64,000 bases of DNA, taken from contig NZ_FPIR01000001.1 of the NCBI RefSeq assembly GCF_900119155.1, positions 1 to 64,000 of the forward strand, given 5' to 3'. Of the stretch, positions 52,816 to 60,129 are shown in pieces. The translations under genes and the position numbers were made by a program. The DNA is from Ruminococcus sp. YE71 (lineage in GTDB: Bacteria > Bacillota > Clostridia > Oscillospirales > Ruminococcaceae). The notes under the pieces were generated by a model. That model ran no database searches and had not been told where the DNA came from. It worked only from the letters and a program-made list of their open reading frames with translations. Within the stretch, counting starts at the first letter, position 1. Each line of letters opens with the position of its first letter.

Positions 52816-53145
52816 CATCCGTCCCGTACACGCCAGAGACTAAAAAGTTTAGGAGGGAGGGAGACCCCCGCCTTAGCTGCGCACGGCTACAAAGGCTCCC
52901 CCAGCAGGGGCTCGGGGACGGCGTCCCCGCCAAGGGAATAAGGCTTTGACCCGTAAGAGCGCCAAATGAACATTCCACATATAAAATCGGCAAATCCCAA
53001 AGAAAACATCCCGAAAGGCAGCAAAAGAAAAGCCCACTCCACCAAATCAAGAACACACCGATTTGCCGATTTTATTTTCGCGAGAGAGCGCAGCGATTCG
53101 AGTGAAACACCCAAGATCGCGTCAGCGATTCCAAATCCCCACACA
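52816..53145 (+). repeat. Dispersed repeat family B, copy B3
   Basis: Starts 2 bases after the patatin stop: CATCCGTCCCGTACACGCC, AGTTTAGGAGGGAGGGAGAC, shared module CCTTAGCTGCGCACGGC, a GGGGACGGCGTCCCC hairpin, then the 95-base core at 52981-53075 with perfect 16-bp arms, and the CGCGAGAGAGCGCAGCGATT / GAGTGAAACACCCAAGATCGCG tail. Orientation relative to the upstream gene is the same as in B1, B2 and B4. Confidence 0.9.
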
Positions 53146-53167
53146 AACACAAAAAAGCAAAACAAAA

Positions 53168-53201
53168 ACAGAGGTACCCCACCCGATACCTCTGTTTTTT
53201 G
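53168..53201 (+). terminator. Terminator after repeat B3
   Basis: ACAGAGGTA (53168-53176) pairs with TACCTCTGT (53187-53195), followed by TTTTT. It probably ends transcripts from the deaminase-patatin unit that read through repeat B3. Confidence 0.85.
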
Positions 53202-53215
53202 CATTTCCGCCCGCG

Positions 53216-53411
53216 AAAAAAACGAACAAAAAGCAGTTGTGCCTGCACGATAACACGCACAGGCACATATCCCTTAATTCTATAGAGTGTCATACGACCG
53301 CGGTCAAAAGAAAAGACCGCATGGCACATTCGGCAGCCGCCGTGCTGCCCGATGCCGAGGATGCCCGATGCTCCGCTGCCGATGCGAAGAACGAGCTGTT
53401 TCATATCCTTG
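53216..53411 (-). ncRNA. Candidate small RNA divergent from rex
   Basis: A minus-strand unit of about 195 bases bounded by a consensus promoter (53417-53445) and a terminator (TGTGCCTG at 53260-53267 and CAGGCACA at 53238-53245 on the minus strand, then two U-runs). Inside are CGGCAGC/GCTGCCG arms, a repeated GCATCGGGC word and a GCGGTC/GACCGC hairpin. A frame starting MKQLVLRIGSGASG opens at about 53402 but has no stop before the terminator, so a protein is unlikely. Matches no RNA class I recognise. Confidence 0.45.
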
Positions 53412-53416
53412 AATAT

Positions 53417-53445
53417 ATTATAAACTATTAAATGACAAATGTCAA
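53417..53445 (-). promoter_or_regulatory. Minus-strand promoter divergent from rex
   Basis: TTGACA and TATAAT with exactly 17 bases between, on the minus strand, 68 bases from the rex promoter. Confidence 0.75.
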
Positions 53446-53512
53446 TACCTTTCGGCACAATTTTTTCAAATTGTTACCCCAATAATAAATTTGTCGAAAA
53501 CAATCGCAAATG

Positions 53513-53564
53513 TTGACAAATCGGATATTTGGTTGTATAATAGATATTGACAATTATTTCACAA
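53513..53564 (+). promoter_or_regulatory. rex promoter with candidate Rex operator
   Basis: Consensus TTGACA (53513-53518), 17 bases, TATAAT (53536-53541). TTGACAATTATTTCACAA at 53547-53564 matches the clostridial Rex site TTGTTAA-N4-TTAACAA at 11 of 14 positions and covers the initiation site, suggesting autorepression at high NADH/NAD. Confidence 0.7.
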
Positions 53565-53619
53565 AAGCGGCAAAAGATTTTGTCAGAAGGTGTGAACTAA
53601 TTTTCGAGGAGGTCTATCA

Positions 53620-54288
53620 ATGTCTAAAAACGGTTCCATCTCGGCATCGGTCATCAAGAGACTGCCGAGATATTACAGATTTTTGGGAGAACTGAAAAAT
53701 CAGGGCGTGGACAGGATTTCTTCACGCGAACTCTCGCAGAGGATGCGCCTGACCGCTTCCCAGATACGGCAGGACCTGAACTGCTTCGGCGGCTTCGGTC
53801 AGCAGGGCTACGGCTACCATGTCGAAGAACTTCGCGAGGAGATAGGCAAGATACTCGGCGTTGACCGCTGCTTCAATACTATCCTCATCGGCGCAGGCAA
53901 CCTCGGCAGGGCAATAGCTACCCACATCAACTTCGATACCCGTGGCTGCCGCCTGACTGCAATATTCGACAGCAACGAAAAACTCGCAGGGACTCCCGTC
54001 GGCGACCTCAGCGTGCGCCATATCAGCGAACTTGCGGATTACTGCCGCAAAAAAAACCCCGCCGTTGCAGTGCTCTGCATCCCGAAGGCCGCTACACAGG
54101 GCATCGCAGATACCCTCGTGAGCCTCGGCGTAAAGGCGTTCTGGAACTTCTCACACTATGACCTCTCCATCGGATATGACGATATCATCGTGGAAAACGT
54201 ACACCTCGGCGACAGCCTGCTCACCCTTACTTACGGCGTGAACGTGCTGACTTCGGGTTCGGATGACGGCGCGGAGGACGAGAAATGA
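53620..54288 (+). CDS. rex: Redox-sensing transcriptional repressor Rex
   Basis: A 222-residue Rex protein. The N-terminal winged helix (about 8-85) has KRLPRYYRFLGEL, ISSRELSQRMRLTASQIRQDL (in parts) and FGGFGQQGYGYHVEEL. The Rossmann domain has ILIGAGNLGRAIA, and VLCIPKAATQGIADTLV and FWNFSHYDLSI lie near the NADH site. It represses fermentation and redox genes until NADH displaces it. GGAGG precedes the ATG. The next gene overlaps by 4 bases. Confidence 0.96.
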   Translation: MSKNGSISASVIKRLPRYYRFLGELKNQGVDRISSRELSQRMRLTASQIRQDLNCFGGFGQQGYGYHVEELREEIGKILGVDRCFNTILIGAGNLGRAIATHINFDTRGCRLTAIFDSNEKLAGTPVGDLSVRHISELADYCRKKNPAVAVLCIPKAATQGIADTLVSLGVKAFWNFSHYDLSIGYDDIIVENVHLGDSLLTLTYGVNVLTSGSDDGAEDEK

Positions 54289-54809
54289 GCGGACAGCCAA
54301 GAGAGATAGAACGCAAATATATCATCGCCCGCCCGTCCGGGAGCGAACTTTCCGCTATAGACGGGGCGGTGCGCACCGACATCGTGCAGACTTACCTGTC
54401 CGTCCCCGAAAACGGCGCTAAACGCCGCGTCAGAAAACGCGGTACAAGGGAGTCGGGATGGGTGTATACCTATACCGAAAAGACTGACGTGGCTTTCGGG
54501 GAACGCATCGAGATCGAACGCGAGATAGACGAGGAGGAGTACCTGACGCTTCTTGCAGAGACTTCGCCGGACAGAATGCCGATAGTCAAGAGCAGGTATG
54601 TGTTCGTGTATGACGGACAGACCTTCGAGCTGGATATCTATTCGTTCAGCAGCGAGCTTGCAGTGCTGGAGATCGAGCTTGACGATATCGGGCAGGAGGT
54701 AAGGCTGCCGGACTTCCTGGAGGTCATCAGCGACGTGACCGGCGACAGACGGTATGACAATTCCTCGCTGGCGGCTGTTCAGCGGCTTGTGATGCCGGAA
54801 ACGGAGTGA
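54285..54809 (+). CDS. CYTH-domain protein (triphosphate tunnel metalloenzyme family)
   Basis: A 174-residue protein. The N-terminal EIERKY is the ExExK motif of CYTH domains. RKRGTRESGWVYTYTEKT, EIEREIDEEEY and VLEIELDD supply the tunnel's basic and acidic strands. Family members hydrolyse triphosphates or inorganic polyphosphate, or make cyclic AMP; short bacterial ones are mostly tripolyphosphatases. Its ATG overlaps the rex stop (ATGA). Confidence 0.88.
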   Translation: MSGQPREIERKYIIARPSGSELSAIDGAVRTDIVQTYLSVPENGAKRRVRKRGTRESGWVYTYTEKTDVAFGERIEIEREIDEEEYLTLLAETSPDRMPIVKSRYVFVYDGQTFELDIYSFSSELAVLEIELDDIGQEVRLPDFLEVISDVTGDRRYDNSSLAAVQRLVMPETE

Positions 54810-54814
54810 CGGCT

Positions 54815-55756
54815 ATGAAACGCAGGAATGATATAAAGAAGGTCGAGACGATCGTGCTGATCGCGGTGTTCGTCGTGATATCAGGCGTTCTGGTGGCGGT
54901 CATGGTGAGTATAGCACGTCAGTTCAGGCACAGGGTACAGCGGGAACATGAATCACGCCCGATCATCGTCACGACGGCTCCGGAGACAAGCTCGGTAACG
55001 GAGGAGACGGTCAGCGTGCCCGAGGAGACCGACCCCTCAAAGAACCTCGAACCCCTGAACGACGAGCTCCGCGATAAGATAGCCGTTTTCGACGGCACCT
55101 GGTCGGTGTACGTGAAACACCTCGGCACAGGCAAAGAACTGGTCATCAACGACCGCGAGATGTACGCCGCTTCCCTCATCAAACTCTACTGCATCGGCGC
55201 GATACAGCAGGCGGTCGAGGGCGGCAACCTCACTCAGGAAGAAGTCCGCGAAGACGAGAAGAATATGATAATGTACAGCGACAACTACGCCTTCGACGCG
55301 CTGGTTGAACTGCTCCCCAACGGCTATATCTCCGAATGGTGCGTCAAGCACGACTACTGGGAGACCCAGCAGACCCACGAACTCTCCAACGACTGGGCGT
55401 ATCAGGTGCGCCGCACGGGTCTCGAAGACAACATGACCAGCGTGCAGGACACGGGACATTTCCTTGAGACCGTCTACAACGGCACCTGCGTTTCGGAGGA
55501 AAGCTCGGCGTGGATACTCAAACTGCTCAAAAAGCAGAAGACCCTCACCAAGATACCGAAGGGTCTGCCCAAGGGCGTCGTGTGCGCAAACAAAACGGGC
55601 GAGACCGACGACTACTGCCACGACGCGGCTATCGTCTACTCGGACGGCGGCGACTACATCCTCGTGGTCATGGTCGAGTCCTTAGGCTCCGCCTACAACT
55701 GCGACAGCGACATCGCCGAGCTGTCAAAGACCGTGTACAAGTACTTCAACCCGTAA
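54815..55756 (+). CDS. Membrane-anchored class A beta-lactamase-like serine hydrolase
   Basis: A 313-residue protein. A single membrane helix (about 12-33, IVLIAVFVVISGVLVAVMV) is followed by a Thr/Glu-rich linker to about 80 and a beta-lactamase/transpeptidase-fold domain. All three active-site boxes are present: ASLIK (SxxK), YSDNY (SDN) and NKTG (KTG). No class A Glu166-type omega loop could be placed, so a cell-wall peptidase or PBP-like role is as likely as lactamase activity. ATG 54815 follows GGAGTG. Last gene of the rex operon. Confidence 0.85.
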   Translation: MKRRNDIKKVETIVLIAVFVVISGVLVAVMVSIARQFRHRVQREHESRPIIVTTAPETSSVTEETVSVPEETDPSKNLEPLNDELRDKIAVFDGTWSVYVKHLGTGKELVINDREMYAASLIKLYCIGAIQQAVEGGNLTQEEVREDEKNMIMYSDNYAFDALVELLPNGYISEWCVKHDYWETQQTHELSNDWAYQVRRTGLEDNMTSVQDTGHFLETVYNGTCVSEESSAWILKLLKKQKTLTKIPKGLPKGVVCANKTGETDDYCHDAAIVYSDGGDYILVVMVESLGSAYNCDSDIAELSKTVYKYFNP

Positions 55757-55784
55757 AAAAAGTATGAACATTTGTAGCCCCCTC

Positions 55785-55813
55785 TTGACAGGGGCATGGC
55801 GATGTGATATAAT
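55785..55813 (+). promoter_or_regulatory. Promoter of rpmE
   Basis: TTGACA-17-TATAAT. The leader of about 105 bases has GGACA/TGTCC arms that could close a structure, as in autoregulated L31 leaders. Confidence 0.78.
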
Positions 55814-55922
55814 ATTTAAGTCTCAATGGACATTTATAACGATCTTACCATAGAACTACTGTCCGAACATTACTCTGATGGGCTTCTATGAGGAATAATA
55901 TGTTTCGGAAGGAGGAGTTAAA

Positions 55923-56123
55923 GTGAAGGAAGGAATCCATCCCGTATACGAGGAGACCACCATTACCTGTGCTTGCGGCAACGTTATCAAGACCCGTTCG
56001 ACCAAGAAGGATATCAAGGTGGAAATTTGCTCCAAGTGCCATCCGTTCTACACCGGTAAGCAGAAGCTTGTTGATACCGGCGGACGCGTTGACAGATTCA
56101 AGAAGAGATTCAAGCTCGACTGA
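55923..56123 (+). CDS. rpmE: Ribosomal protein bL31 (zinc-binding form)
   Basis: A 66-residue protein with [30 protein letters not shown] and a basic C-terminus ([10 protein letters not shown]). The cysteines CACG and CSKC mark the zinc-binding form, whereas low-zinc paralogues lack them. The start is GTG at 55923, with AAGGAGGAG 7 bases upstream. Monocistronic, with a promoter and two terminators. Confidence 0.96.
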   Translation: MKEGIHPVYEETTITCACGNVIKTRSTKKDIKVEICSKCHPFYTGKQKLVDTGGRVDRFKKRFKLD

Positions 56124-56129
56124 TAACAA

Positions 56130-56160
56130 AAGGCGGCAGTATATGCCGCCCTTTTTTTAT
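56130..56160 (+). terminator. Terminator of rpmE
   Basis: GGCGGCA / TGCCGCC, a 7-bp stem (56133-56139 with 56145-56151), followed by seven T. Confidence 0.88.
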
Positions 56161-56169
56161 AGATAATAA

Positions 56170-56226
56170 CAGATGAATGATAAGTTCCGTCGGTGAAGCC
56201 GACACCTTATTTCTCATCTGATTTTT
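56170..56226 (+). terminator. Second, long hairpin after rpmE
   Basis: CAGATGA...ATAAG...GTCGG pairs with GCCGAC...CTTAT...TCATCTG in three blocks across 56170-56220 and is followed by ATTTTT. It is either a backup terminator or a leader element of yigZ. A TTTGACA-N7-TGTCAAA inverted repeat follows at 56235-56255. Confidence 0.65.
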
Positions 56227-56284
56227 CATGCGGTTTTGACACGATTTTTGTCAAATTATCACCCTGGAGGTGTAATATTGTAAG

Positions 56285-56908
56285 ATGGATGATTATCGGA
56301 CGATACGCTCCGCCTGCGAGGGGGAGCTGGAGGAAAAGAGATCAAGGTTCATCGCTTCGCTGGTGCCTGTCACCGACGAGGAACAGGCGATAGAACACAT
56401 CAACGCCGTCAAGTCGGCTAACAGAAAGGCGCGGCATAACGTCTACGCCTACATCCTGCGTGAGGGCAATATCAGTCGCTACAGCGACGACGGCGAACCC
56501 CAGGGCACGGGCGGAGTGCCCGTCCTCGAAGTGCTCAGAGGCAACGGTCTGACCGACGTCTGCGTGGTCGTGACCCGATACTTCGGCGGTATACTGCTCG
56601 GTACGGGCGGTCTCGCGAGGGCTTACTCGGGCGCCTGCAAGAACGCCGTGGCAGCTGCCGATATCATGGATATGTGCCGCTGCTCACGCTTCGACATCCG
56701 CTGCGATTACAACCTCTACGGCAGACTTTCACGCCTGCTGCCCGAACTCGGCGCAAAGACCCTCTCGGAAGACTTCGCCGACGCGGTCAGCCTTTCGGTG
56801 ATAGTCCGCGCCGACAGCATCGCGGCTTTCAGGGAAAAGGTCACGAACGCCGCAAACGGCAAGATAGATATGTCAGAAACCACAGACCTGTTCGAAAATT
56901 TCGCATAG
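56285..56908 (+). CDS. yigZ: YigZ/IMPACT family protein
   Basis: A 207-residue UPF0029 protein. The N-terminal domain has EGELEEKRSRFIASLVPV, ARHNVYAYIL, SDDGEPQGTGGVPVLEVL and the signature VVVTRYFGGILLGTGGLARAYSGA (in parts). The C-terminal DUF1949-like ferredoxin fold starts near 135 (FDIRCDYNLYGRL). Role not settled: related eukaryotic IMPACT regulates GCN2, and bacterial ones may bind nucleic acid. GGAGGTG lies 14 bases from the ATG, which is long. Confidence 0.9.
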   Translation: MDDYRTIRSACEGELEEKRSRFIASLVPVTDEEQAIEHINAVKSANRKARHNVYAYILREGNISRYSDDGEPQGTGGVPVLEVLRGNGLTDVCVVVTRYFGGILLGTGGLARAYSGACKNAVAAADIMDMCRCSRFDIRCDYNLYGRLSRLLPELGAKTLSEDFADAVSLSVIVRADSIAAFREKVTNAANGKIDMSETTDLFENFA

Positions 56909-57016
56909 GATTTGTGCAGATATACAAAAATACATATTTTACAAAAATAAAAAAAGGGTAATTCGGCTCGGAATTTGTATAATAATATAGACACGCTTTT
57001 TTCAGGAGGTGTTGGT

Positions 57017-58012
57017 ATGCTTCCAAGAGAGTCCTATGAACAGTTTGAAAAGCAGCTCCTGTGTGAGGATGCCTGCCTTTCGTCCGAGACAAAGGGAAGA
57101 GATCATCCGACCGCCCCGTGCGATCTGCGCACGGAATTCCAGCGCGACCGCGATAAGATCATCCACTGCAATTCCTTCCGACGGCTGAAGCTAAAAACTC
57201 AGGTGTTCCTCTCGCCCGAGGGCGACCACTACCGCACGCGCCTGACCCACACCCTTGAGGTCGGTCAGATAGCACGCACCATCGCTCGCGCTATGCGGCT
57301 CAACGAAGACCTGACCGAAGCTATCGCCATGGGTCACGACCTCGGACACACACCCTTCGGACACGCTGGCGAACGCGCCCTCGACAGGATAAAACCGGGC
57401 GGTTTCAAGCACTACGAACAGGGCGTCCGCGTGGTCAGCCTTATCGAGAATGAGGGCAAGGGTCTGAACCTTACATACGAAGTCCGCGACGGCATCCTGC
57501 GCCACACCAACATGATAGCCGAGACGAAAGAAGGCTACGTTGTGCGCTACGCCGACGTCATCGCGTACCTTAACCACGACATCGACGACGCCATCAGGGC
57601 AGGGATACTCAGCGAAAAACAGATACCCGACAGCATCACCGACGTGCTCGGCCACTCGAAGTCGGAACGCATCACCACCCTCGTCGCCGACCTCGTGTCC
57701 AACGGCGTGAAGCGCATGGAACTTTCCCCCGACATCGACAGGGCTTACTGCGAGCTTCGGGAATTCATGTTCGAGAACGTCTACCGCAACCCCACCTGCA
57801 AGGCCGAGGAAGCAAAGATACTCGGCATCATCGAGGGGCTGTACAGCTACTACTTCGCCGACCCGTCGCGTATGCCCGACCTCTACAGGACGCTGGCGGA
57901 CGAGTACGGCAGAGAGACCGCGGTCTGCGACTACATAGCAGGAATGAGCGACAAATACGCCATCGACCGCTACGTTGACATATACGTCCCTGCGGCATGG
58001 AATCTCAGATAG
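57017..58012 (+). CDS. dgt: Deoxyguanosinetriphosphate triphosphohydrolase-like protein
   Basis: A 331-residue HD-domain dNTP triphosphohydrolase: DRDKIIHCNSFRRLKLKTQVF, RTRLTHTLEV (first metal His), AIAMGHDLGHTPFGHAGE (HD pair) and later YADVIAYLNHDIDDAI (metal Asp). It splits dNTPs to deoxynucleoside and triphosphate. ATG 57017 follows AGGAGGTG. It precedes dnaG by 18 bases, the common clostridial order dgt-dnaG-rpoD. Confidence 0.94.
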   Translation: MLPRESYEQFEKQLLCEDACLSSETKGRDHPTAPCDLRTEFQRDRDKIIHCNSFRRLKLKTQVFLSPEGDHYRTRLTHTLEVGQIARTIARAMRLNEDLTEAIAMGHDLGHTPFGHAGERALDRIKPGGFKHYEQGVRVVSLIENEGKGLNLTYEVRDGILRHTNMIAETKEGYVVRYADVIAYLNHDIDDAIRAGILSEKQIPDSITDVLGHSKSERITTLVADLVSNGVKRMELSPDIDRAYCELREFMFENVYRNPTCKAEEAKILGIIEGLYSYYFADPSRMPDLYRTLADEYGRETAVCDYIAGMSDKYAIDRYVDIYVPAAWNLR

Positions 58013-58030
58013 ATCAGAGGTGTTACGGGC

Positions 58031-59779
58031 ATGGCTTTCCCCGAAGAATTCATCGACAGACTGAAATCCAACAACCCTATCGCTGATGTCGTGGGCGAAA
58101 GAGTCAGCCTGAAAAGGTCGGGAAACGACTACGTCTGTGTCTGCCCTTTTCACCCCGATAACAACCCTTCGCTGCACGTTCATCCCGACAGAGGGTTCTT
58201 CAAGTGCTTCGGCTGCAACATCGGCGGCGATGTCATCACCTTCGTCATGCAGTACGACAACCTCGGCTACTACGACGCCGTAAAGCTGCTCGCCGAACGC
58301 GCCAATATGGAGATGCCCGCCGACGACTACAACGGCAAACAGCGGTTCAACACCGAACGCCGAAAACGGCTCTACGAGATGAACCGTCAGGCCGCGAAGT
58401 TTTTCTACAGCCAACTGAAGACCAAAGAGGGCGAACGCTGCCTGCATTACCTTCACGTCACGAGAGGGCTCACCCCCGAGACGGTGAAGAAATACGGCAT
58501 GGGCTTCGCGCCCAAAAGCTGGACGGCGCTGAAAAACCATATGATGTCCCTCGGCTATTCCGAGGACGAGCTTATCGACGCGAGGCTGATCTCGCGCTCG
58601 AAGAACAACACCAAAAACACGTTCGATTTCTTCGTTGACCGCGCAATGTTCCCCTTCATCGACCTGACGGGCAACATCCTCGGCTTCGGCGGACGAACGC
58701 TCTCGGACGACCCGCGAAAGTATGTGAACTCCGCGGACAGCCCGATATACAACAAAAAGAAATTCCTGTTCTCGCTGAACTTTGCGAAGAACACCGCGGT
58801 CAAGGAGCACAAGCTGCTGCTCTGCGAGGGCAACCTCGACGTTATCTCGCTTTATCAGGCAGGATTTCAGAACGCGGTGGCGAGCTGCGGAACAGCGCTG
58901 ACCCCCGAACAGGCAAAGCTGATGCAGACCTACGCTCAGGAGGTCGTCATCTGCTACGACTCGGACGAGGCAGGACAGAAGGCCGCCGACCGCGCTATCG
59001 ACATACTCGGTCAGGCAGGGCTCAAAACCACCGTCATCAAGATGAAGGGCGCGAAAGACCCCGACGAGTACGTGAGGAAATTCGGGGCGGCGGCGTTCAG
59101 AGTGCTGATAGACGGCGCTGACGGCGCGGTGAGCTTCCGACTCGCAAAGGCGAAGGCGGCTCAGGACATCGCCTCGGAATCGGGATGGGTGGCTTACAAG
59201 AACTCCGCCATCGGCATCCTTGCCGACCTGTCCTCCCCCGCCGAAAGGGAATTCCACGCCCACAAACTCGCCGAAGAACTCGGTATAGAATTCAACTCGG
59301 TCATGAGCGAGATAAACATAGAACTCGGCCGCCGCAGCAGGTCGCGGAAAAAACAGCAGCGGCAGGAGGAATTGAAGTTCGAGTACCGCCGCGACAAGGT
59401 CAACACCGAACGGTACACCCACTACGGCTTGTCGGACGCCGAGGAGATAGTTATCGCTTATCTCTACAGCAACCCCGACTTTCTACCTCAGCTGTCCGAG
59501 CTGACCCCCGACCGCTTCGTCACTCAGTTCAACCGCCGCGTGTATGAATTTATCACCGAACGGATGAAAGAGGGCGGCGACTGGTCGCTGACGGCGATGA
59601 ACGAAATTTTCACCCCCGTGGAAATCGGCAAGATACTCAGCATGACCGAACGCGTCCGCGAAGAAGGCATAACCGCTGAGGTCGCAGGCGACAGCGCCGA
59701 AAAACTCCTCAGCAACAAACCCAGAAAAACCGCGTCCGAAACCAGCGACGACGAACTCCGCGCTATGTTCGGACAGTGA
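58031..59779 (+). CDS. dnaG: DNA primase
   Basis: A 582-residue primase. The N-terminal CHC2 zinc domain has VCPFHPDNNPSLHVHPDRG and FFKCFGC (C-H-C-C ligands, about 40-65). The catalytic core follows (GMGFAPKSWTALKNHM), with a TOPRIM domain: LLLCEGNLDVISLYQAGF with the catalytic Glu, CYDSDEAGQKA with the DxD-type acids. A C-terminal helicase-binding region starts near 440. It makes RNA primers for replication. Repeat A3 begins about 7 bases after its stop codon. Confidence 0.96.
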   Translation: MAFPEEFIDRLKSNNPIADVVGERVSLKRSGNDYVCVCPFHPDNNPSLHVHPDRGFFKCFGCNIGGDVITFVMQYDNLGYYDAVKLLAERANMEMPADDYNGKQRFNTERRKRLYEMNRQAAKFFYSQLKTKEGERCLHYLHVTRGLTPETVKKYGMGFAPKSWTALKNHMMSLGYSEDELIDARLISRSKNNTKNTFDFFVDRAMFPFIDLTGNILGFGGRTLSDDPRKYVNSADSPIYNKKKFLFSLNFAKNTAVKEHKLLLCEGNLDVISLYQAGFQNAVASCGTALTPEQAKLMQTYAQEVVICYDSDEAGQKAADRAIDILGQAGLKTTVIKMKGAKDPDEYVRKFGAAAFRVLIDGADGAVSFRLAKAKAAQDIASESGWVAYKNSAIGILADLSSPAEREFHAHKLAEELGIEFNSVMSEINIELGRRSRSRKKQQRQEELKFEYRRDKVNTERYTHYGLSDAEEIVIAYLYSNPDFLPQLSELTPDRFVTQFNRRVYEFITERMKEGGDWSLTAMNEIFTPVEIGKILSMTERVREEGITAEVAGDSAEKLLSNKPRKTASETSDDELRAMFGQ

Positions 59780-59785
59780 GGAGAG

Positions 59786-60075
59786 TGCGGGTCTTAGCTT
59801 CGCACAGCCGGAATCCCCCCCTTCCAAAGACTTTTAATATGCCGGACGATAGTTGTGTTTGATAAAATAGACTATCACCGCTTCAAGAGTGACCATCTGA
59901 CAAATTCCGCAAATGATGCGTAAACCACCATCGACCGTCTTTTTGGCAAGGGACGTGCTATATAGTAGAAGAACCACAATATTCCCGACCAACACAAATC
60001 AGTAAAGAAGCACCGCAAGCCAAAAAGTATTAAAAGTTTTAGTGAGGGGGTTTTGGGGAAGACCCGCACCAAGAA
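59786..60075 (+). repeat. Dispersed repeat family A, copy A3, between dnaG and rpoD
   Basis: In the dnaG sense it begins GTGCGGGTCTTAGCTTCGCAC (in parts), with the start of the element shortened, then CCAAAGACTTTTAATATG, TGATAAAATAGACTATCACCGCTTCAAGAG (in parts), GTCTTTTTGGCAAGGGACG, GCCAAAAAGTATTAAAAGTTTTAGTGAGGGGG (in parts), and ends with a damaged terminal hairpin. It fills almost the whole 350-base dnaG-rpoD gap. A TATAAT at 60095-60100 just after it could serve rpoD, but no -35 is evident. Confidence 0.83.
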
Positions 60076-60129
60076 AAAGCACCCAATGATAAAGTATAAT
60101 GTAAAAAAATTTAGGAGAGGAAAATCGAT

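Noticed and set aside
53291-53402. Small proteins on either strand in the region divergent from rex (MKQLVLRIGSG... on minus, MAHSAAAVLPD... on plus)
   Set aside because: The minus frame has no stop before the terminator and poor ribosome-site spacing. The plus frame has no ribosome site. An RNA gene fits better.
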